DNA of 37,387 bases from JAXMHQ01 sp046346665 (GTDB lineage Bacteria > Verrucomicrobiota > Verrucomicrobiia > Limisphaerales > JAXMHQ01). Shown here in pieces: positions 33,106 to 37,387 of the stretch. The notes under the pieces are model-generated. The model did not search any database and had not been told where the DNA came from. It saw only the letters and a program-made list of their open reading frames with translations. Made by a program: the position numbers and the translations under genes. The stretch lies in NCBI GenBank assembly GCA_046346665.1, contig JAXMHQ010000043.1, positions 1 to 37,387 of the forward strand, read 5' to 3'. Position 1 is the stretch's first letter. Each line of letters starts with the position of its first letter.

Positions 33106-33678
33106 ATGAAGCAATGGATTTCCGAGTATCTCCGCGCCCAGAAAGCCGCGCATGACAGCATCCCGGTGGACCTGGTGGCGGAGTTGATCGGGCTGCTCAA
33201 ATCGGCTTTCCGCGAGAATCGCCGGATTTTCGTATTCGGCAACGGCGGCAGCGCGTCGAACGCCTCGCATTTCGCCACCGACCTCGGCAAAGGCGCCTCC
33301 GACAAGATCAATGGGAAACACCGCTTCCAGGTCCAGGCGCTGAACGATAACATCAGCTGGATGACAGCCCTCGCCAACGACAATTCGTACGACGAAGTGT
33401 TCTCCGGCCAGCTCCGGAATTACGGTGCGCCCGGCGACCTCGTCCTCGGCATCAGCGTCAGCGGCAATTCGCCCAATTGCGTCAAGGCCTTCGAGTGGGC
33501 CAAGTCCCACGGCCTGCGCACCGTCGCCCTGGTCGGCGCCAAACGCGGCCGCATGGCCGAACTCGCCGACACCGTTCTTGTCATCAATGACACCCATTAC
33601 GGCCGCGTCGAGGACGCCCAAATGACCATCTGCCACATCCTCTGCTACGCGTTCATGGAACATCCCGACTGGGCCTGA
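33106..33678 (+). CDS. gmhA: Phosphoheptose isomerase (SIS domain)
   Basis: 190 residues. GmhA converts sedoheptulose-7-phosphate into D-glycero-D-manno-heptose 7-phosphate, the first step of activated heptose synthesis. Seen: an N-terminal helix, the SIS sugar-phosphate loop VFGNGGSASNASHFATDL, NDNISWMTALAND, GDLVLGISVSGNSPN and a C-terminal EDAQMTICHILCYAFME typical of GmhA (metal/catalytic Glu and His side). DiaA-type proteins share the fold, but the neighbouring heptose genes favour GmhA. GTG at 33103 immediately precedes ATG 33106; either may be used. It is divergent from the other heptose genes, with the RAYT module between. Confidence 0.88.
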   Translation: MKQWISEYLRAQKAAHDSIPVDLVAELIGLLKSAFRENRRIFVFGNGGSASNASHFATDLGKGASDKINGKHRFQVQALNDNISWMTALANDNSYDEVFSGQLRNYGAPGDLVLGISVSGNSPNCVKAFEWAKSHGLRTVALVGAKRGRMAELADTVLVINDTHYGRVEDAQMTICHILCYAFMEHPDWA

Positions 33679-33690
33679 ACCCCGTGATGA

Positions 33691-33743
33691 TCTCAAATTT
33701 CAAATTTCAGATTTGAGATTTGAGATTTGAGATTTGAAATTTA
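33691..33743. repeat. A/T-rich palindromic and 7-base tandem repeat
   Basis: After TCTCAAATTTCAAATTTC come four AGATTTG units with a 7-base period and then AAATTT. The left part is roughly the reverse complement of the right, so it can fold on itself. It fills the gap between gmhA and the GTG start at 33751 and is strongly A/T-rich against its surroundings. Confidence 0.65.
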
Positions 33744-33750
33744 ACACCTT

Positions 33751-35127
33751 GTGAAAATCACCAATTTAAACCCCGACACGGCCATTGGCGCGAGCGCCTG
33801 GCTGCTGGAGATGGACGGCCACCGGCTCCTCATGGATGCCGGCACGCATCCCAAACTCGAAGGCCGGCCGTCCTTGCCGCTTTATGACCTCGTCAAGAAA
33901 CTCGAGGTCGACGCCATCGCGCTCTCCCACTGCCACCATGACCACGTCGGCTCGCTGCCGGTCGCGCTCCGCCATTTCCGCGACGCCCACGTGCTCATGC
34001 CCGAGCTGAGCTATTTCCTCATCGAACGCGTCCTGCACAATTCGGTCAACGTCATGCTCCGCCAGCGCGAGGAGCTCGGGCTCAAGGATTATCCGCTCTA
34101 CAACCACGACGAGGTCGACGACATCGCGCCGCTGTTCCAGGGATTCAAATACAACCGCGAGATCGAGTGGGCCGCCTTCCGCAAAACGCGCTCCGGGTTC
34201 CTGTCGCCCACGCTGGAATTCTTCGACGCCGGCCACGCGCTCGGCTCCGCCGGCATGCTGGTCCGCGGCCGCAAGGAAACCCTGTTCTACACCGGCGACG
34301 TGTGTTTCCACGATCAAACCTTGCTGCGCAGCGCCCGCTTTGAAGGCGTGCGCGCCGACGTGTTGATCATGGAAACCACCCGCGGCAACCGCCAGGTGCC
34401 CCCCGGTTTCCGGCGCGAAGACGAAATCAACCGCCTCAGCGCCGCCATCCGCGAGGTCCTCGAACGCAAGGGATCGGTCCTCATCCCGACCTTCGCGCTC
34501 GGCCGCACCCAGGAAATCCTGGCGCTGCTCGCGGTGCTGTTCCAGGAAGGCAAACTCAAGCGGCAGTCGATTTACATCGGCGGCCTCGGCCGCGTGTTCA
34601 CCGAGATCTACGACCTCGAATCGCACCGCGCGAACCGGCAGTTGCCCAACCTGCAACTGCACGAAGCGCTCGAGCTGATCGTGCTGGACAAGGACAAGGC
34701 CGCTACGATGAAGCTGGCCCCGGGCAAGATTTTTGTGATCACCTCGGGCATGATGAACGAGAACACCGCCGCGCACGATCTCGCCCTCCGCATGGCGGGC
34801 GACCCGAAGCACGCGATCTTCTTCGTCGGCTACTGCGATCCCGACACACCCGGCGGCCGGCTGCGCGCCGCGCCCGAGGGGCGCCCGTTCCTGTTCAGCG
34901 CGGGCGGCGGCGAACTGACCCGGAGATGCCAGGTCGGGGAATTCGACCTGACCGCGCACGCCAACCGCCAGGACCTGCTGGATTTCGTCGGGCGCGTGGA
35001 GCCGCGGACGGTATTGCTCGGCCACGGCGACGAGGATTCGCGGCGGTGGTTTGAACAGCAAATCCGCGCCCGCCACCCGAAAATCAAAGTCATCCAGCCC
35101 GGCCCCGGCAAAGTCGTTGAAGTGTGA
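33751..35127 (+). CDS. Metallo-beta-lactamase fold / beta-CASP hydrolase (RNA-processing type)
   Basis: 458 residues from GTG 33751 (MKITNLNPDTAIGASAWLLE). Metal motif H60-x-H62-x-D64-H65 in LSHCHHDHVGSLP, further ligand regions in FFDAGHALGSAGM and FYTGDVCFHD, then a beta-CASP section (VLIPTFALGRTQEILALL, FVITSGMMNENTAAHDLA, FFVGYCDPDTPGG) and LTAHANRQDLLDF plus VLLGHGDEDS near the end. This is the layout of the YsiC/CPSF73-like ribonucleases. RNA as substrate follows from the family; nothing here shows it directly. It is a plus-strand gene downstream of gmhA, separated by an A/T-rich repeat. Confidence 0.9.
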   Translation: MKITNLNPDTAIGASAWLLEMDGHRLLMDAGTHPKLEGRPSLPLYDLVKKLEVDAIALSHCHHDHVGSLPVALRHFRDAHVLMPELSYFLIERVLHNSVNVMLRQREELGLKDYPLYNHDEVDDIAPLFQGFKYNREIEWAAFRKTRSGFLSPTLEFFDAGHALGSAGMLVRGRKETLFYTGDVCFHDQTLLRSARFEGVRADVLIMETTRGNRQVPPGFRREDEINRLSAAIREVLERKGSVLIPTFALGRTQEILALLAVLFQEGKLKRQSIYIGGLGRVFTEIYDLESHRANRQLPNLQLHEALELIVLDKDKAATMKLAPGKIFVITSGMMNENTAAHDLALRMAGDPKHAIFFVGYCDPDTPGGRLRAAPEGRPFLFSAGGGELTRRCQVGEFDLTAHANRQDLLDFVGRVEPRTVLLGHGDEDSRRWFEQQIRARHPKIKVIQPGPGKVVEV

Positions 35128-35143
35128 GCGCAACGGGGACCGG

Positions 35144-35234
35144 CCCGCAGATCACGCAGATCACACAGAACCGGAATCCACTGGCAGAGGAAACGACCGC
35201 GATTTATTCTGCGTTTTCTGCGTGATCTGCGGGC
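35144..35234. repeat. Inverted repeat, 'cagatcacgcagatcacacag' type (family B, copy 3)
   Basis: 35144-35170 starts CCCGCAGATCACGCAGATCA. 35207-35234 (TTCTGCGTTTTCTGCGTGAT...) is its imperfect reverse complement. It is the same family as 11101-11178. It lies between the MBL gene and the heparinase gene and ends about 40 bases before the start codon. Confidence 0.75.
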
Positions 35235-35276
35235 AGATGAAGTTGCGCCGGGCGGTTTTTTCGCCATCATGAAGCC

Positions 35277-37196
35277 ATGAGAGCGCTTCGGCTTTGGGTC
35301 GTTGTCCTGGTTTCTTTTGCGGTAATTTCACCGGCTGCCTTTGCCGCCACCAACGCCGCCCCGGATCTTCTCGCCACGCTCCGTCCCGGTCATCCGCGGC
35401 TCATCGCGGATCCCTCAAGCTGGGCGGCGATCCAGAATCGCGCCCGCACCGATCCCGTGTTCGCCGCGCTGCTGGCCCGAATGCAGCAGGACGGCCGCAA
35501 ACTCCTGGCCCAGCCGCCGGTGACCTATCAAAAAACAGGCAGACGATTGCTGTCCGTTTCGCGCGAAGCGCTCCGCCGGATCGCGCTGCTGGCGTTCGAA
35601 TACCGGGTCACGGGCGACCGGCAATTCCTGAGCCGCGCCGAGGCGGAGATGATCGATGTGTGCGGGTTTGCCGACTGGAACCCGTCGCACTTTCTCGACG
35701 TGGCCGAGATGACCGCCGGTGTGGCGATCGGATATGACTGGCTTTACGACGCGCTGAGCCCCGCCACGCGGGACATCGTCCGGCGCGCCATCCTGGAAAA
35801 GGCGCTGCAACCGGGCGGGCTCGATCCCGCGTCCAAATTTTCCAGCTGGCAGAAATCCGAGAACAACTGGAACCAGGTCTGTTTCGGGGGAATGACGCTG
35901 GGTGCGCTGGCGATAGCGGACGAGGAGCCGGACGCCGCGCGCGCGATGCTGGCGATGGTGCGCGCGGGAAATCCCCGCGGCCAGGCGCCGTACGCGCCGG
36001 ACGGCGTCTACCCCGAGGGCCCGAGCTACTGGGATTATGGGACGGGTTATGAAGCGCTGCTGCTGTCGGCGCTTCAGTCCGGGCTGGGCACCGACTGGGG
36101 CCTGGCGAACGCTCCGGGCTTTCTCGCCAGCGCGCAGGCGCAGATCGAAGTGACCGGGCCGACGGGCCGACCTTACAATTTTTCCGACGGCCGGGATGCG
36201 CCGCAATTCAAGCCGGCCTTGTTCTGGTTTGCGCACCGGTTACGCCAGCCGGACCTGCTCATTTTTCAGTGGCCGCGGTTGAATGAAATCATTGCGGGCC
36301 GTTCGTTCGGCGACGAGGGACGCTTCCTGCCGATGGTGGCCCTCTGGTGGGACGGCGTTCCGCCCACCGGACCGGTTCCGTTCCCGCTCGACTGGTTCGG
36401 CAACGGCTCCCAGCCCGTCGCGGTGTTCCGCGGATCCTGGACCGATACCAACACGCTGTTTCTCGGACTCAAAGGCGGATCGGCTTCGGGCAATCACGCC
36501 CACATGGACGGCGGATCCTTCGTGCTCGAATCCGACGGCGTGCGCTGGGCCGTCGACATCGGCTTGCAGGAATACGAGTCCATCGAATCGAAGGGCTGGA
36601 ATCTCTGGGACCGGAAGCAGAACAGCGACCGGTGGCGCGTGTTTCGGTTGAATAATTTCAGCCACAACACGCTGACGCTGGGCGGGCGGCTTCACAATGT
36701 GTCGGGCGATGCGCGCATCACGCGGTTTGTGCCGATCCGCGATCTCACGATCGCGGCTACAGCGCGGGACCGCGATTTTACAACCGCGGCTGCGGGGGGT
36801 GGTCCGGGGATCGCCGTGGTGGATCTCTCCACTCTATTCACCAACGAGGCCCGGCGCGTGGTTCGAACGTTTGAATTTTCCCCCGGGCGATCGGTGACTG
36901 TGCGCGATGAACTGTCCGGCCTGGCGCCGCGGCTTGCGGTGCGCTGGACGATGGCCACGCGGGCGCGGATCCGGCTGGAGGGATCGCGGGCAATTCTGGA
37001 TCAGAACGGCCGTGCTCTCGAGGCGACGGTGCGGTCGCCGGCCGGGGCGCGGTTCGACGCGGTTCCGGCCGATCCGCCCGCCGACGGGGTGAATGCGGCC
37101 AATCCCAACACGCGATTGTTGCGGGTCGACCTGGCTGCGCCGCAAAACGGGAACCTGGAAATTGAAGTCGTCTTGCGTCCGGTGACCCGGCCATGA
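35277..37196 (+). CDS. Heparinase II/III family protein (exported polysaccharide lyase-like)
   Basis: 639 residues. Signal peptide MRALRLWVVVLVSFAVISPA..., then an alpha/alpha toroid (LLATLRPGHPRLIADPSSW, SENNWNQVCFGGMTLGALAI, PDGVYPEGPSYWDYGTGYEA) and a C-terminal beta-sandwich with GNHAHMDGGSFVLESDGVRW, the heparinase II/III His-containing core, and NNFSHNTLTLGG. The family cleaves acidic polysaccharides by elimination; the actual sugar is not known. Residues about 487-506 (RDLTIAATARDRDFTTAAAG) are encoded by a family A REP pair at 36737-36793, kept in frame. The stop at 37196 is 12 bases before the next start. Confidence 0.87.
   Translation: MRALRLWVVVLVSFAVISPAAFAATNAAPDLLATLRPGHPRLIADPSSWAAIQNRARTDPVFAALLARMQQDGRKLLAQPPVTYQKTGRRLLSVSREALRRIALLAFEYRVTGDRQFLSRAEAEMIDVCGFADWNPSHFLDVAEMTAGVAIGYDWLYDALSPATRDIVRRAILEKALQPGGLDPASKFSSWQKSENNWNQVCFGGMTLGALAIADEEPDAARAMLAMVRAGNPRGQAPYAPDGVYPEGPSYWDYGTGYEALLLSALQSGLGTDWGLANAPGFLASAQAQIEVTGPTGRPYNFSDGRDAPQFKPALFWFAHRLRQPDLLIFQWPRLNEIIAGRSFGDEGRFLPMVALWWDGVPPTGPVPFPLDWFGNGSQPVAVFRGSWTDTNTLFLGLKGGSASGNHAHMDGGSFVLESDGVRWAVDIGLQEYESIESKGWNLWDRKQNSDRWRVFRLNNFSHNTLTLGGRLHNVSGDARITRFVPIRDLTIAATARDRDFTTAAAGGGPGIAVVDLSTLFTNEARRVVRTFEFSPGRSVTVRDELSGLAPRLAVRWTMATRARIRLEGSRAILDQNGRALEATVRSPAGARFDAVPADPPADGVNAANPNTRLLRVDLAAPQNGNLEIEVVLRPVTRP
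36737..36793. repeat. REP pair inside the heparinase coding sequence (family A, copy 3)
   Basis: CCGCGATCTCACGATCGCGG plus CTAC at 36737-36760 is identical to the right half of the element at 4137-4206. After nine bases, 36770-36793 (CCGCGATTTTACAACCGCGG plus CTGC) matches the reverse complement of the left half with two changes. Here the halves are in direct rather than inverted order. The segment lies in the beta-sandwich part of the heparinase gene and leaves its frame open. Confidence 0.85.
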
Positions 37197-37208
37197 GAAC
37201 ATCGCGTC

Positions 37209-37387
37209 GTGCACATCCGGTTCCTTCTCGGTCCCGCCGGCAGCGGCAAGACGTTCCGCTGCCTGGCTGACATCCGGGAGCGGCTGGTGGCGGCACCGGA
37301 CGGGCCGCCGCTGCTGTTCCTGGCGCCGAAACAGGCGACCTTCCAGCTCGAGCGGCAGCTCCTCGATCCCGAACCCGCCAGCGGCCC
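37209..37387 (+). CDS. addB: AddB-like ATP-dependent nuclease subunit, N-terminus only
   Basis: The gene starts with GTG 37209 and runs off the window (59 complete codons). The N-terminus has a Walker A motif, FLLGPAGSGKTFRCLADI, followed by PLLFLAPKQATFQLERQLL, closely like the first residues of AddB/RexB (IRFILGRAGSGKS ... LVPEQATFQ). AddAB is a helicase-nuclease that processes double-strand ends for recombination. With only the first 59 residues, another UvrD-like or PD-(D/E)XK protein with the same opening cannot be excluded. It follows the heparinase stop by 12 bases. Confidence 0.7.
   Translation, partial: MHIRFLLGPAGSGKTFRCLADIRERLVAAPDGPPLLFLAPKQATFQLERQLLDPEPASG

Noticed and set aside
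1..37387. tRNA, rRNA or riboswitch
   Set aside because: I looked for clover-leaf arms, T-loop-like GGTTCGAATCC strings and known leader motifs in the gaps and saw none. The gaps are accounted for by repeats or contain nothing recognisable.

Overview
The window looks like a chromosomal piece of a high-GC member of the Verrucomicrobiota (Pedosphaera/Limisphaerales-like). Reasons: secreted LamG/Ig proteins ending in PEP-CTERM tails or in a C-terminal domain with a W...FYxV signature, a NarL-type kinase with a very large secreted-type sensor region, an extended family of glycan genes, and intergenic gaps packed with palindromic repeats. The assignment rests on these traits only; no marker gene was compared.

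Layout. 1-4000: birA (its ATG lies one base outside the window), coaX and trpA, the last two unreadable in one frame because of closely spaced indels, then a mannose-1-phosphate guanylyltransferase. 4001-9300: a mosaic of repeats, a PA14-containing sensor kinase with its response regulator, and a NIF3-like protein between two repeat clusters. 9304-14016 (minus): YfhO-like membrane protein, GT4 glycosyltransferase and SAM methyltransferase, with a frameshifted TylF-like methyltransferase divergent from them. 15048-28204: surface/secreted protein island: a LamG-Ig protein, a giant S53 (sedolisin) peptidase with LamG and Ig modules, four PEP-CTERM proteins of two families, and another methyltransferase. 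28656-33678: genes for nucleotide-activated heptose (hddA, a nucleotidyltransferase-GmhB fusion, an epimerase on minus; gmhA on plus), interrupted by a RAYT transposase lying between two direct copies of a REP-like repeat array. 33751-37387: MBL/beta-CASP hydrolase, heparinase II/III protein, and the start of an addB-like gene.

How the genes fit together. manC, the heptose genes, the YfhO/GT4/methyltransferase cluster and the stray methyltransferases are consistent with making and decorating a surface polysaccharide. The LamG/Ig/PEP-CTERM proteins and the S53 peptidase are the exported products most likely to meet it. No exosortase is in the window.

The most striking non-coding signal is the palindromic repeats: at least eight sequence types, several with a GTAG foot next to a hairpin as in REP elements. 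They are nested in one another, surround the single RAYT gene, and in one case lie in frame inside the heparinase coding sequence. Frame breaks occur in coaX, trpA, the TylF-like gene and the S53 gene. Those in coaX/trpA look like consensus errors; the S53 break lies in the younger-looking copy of an internal duplication.
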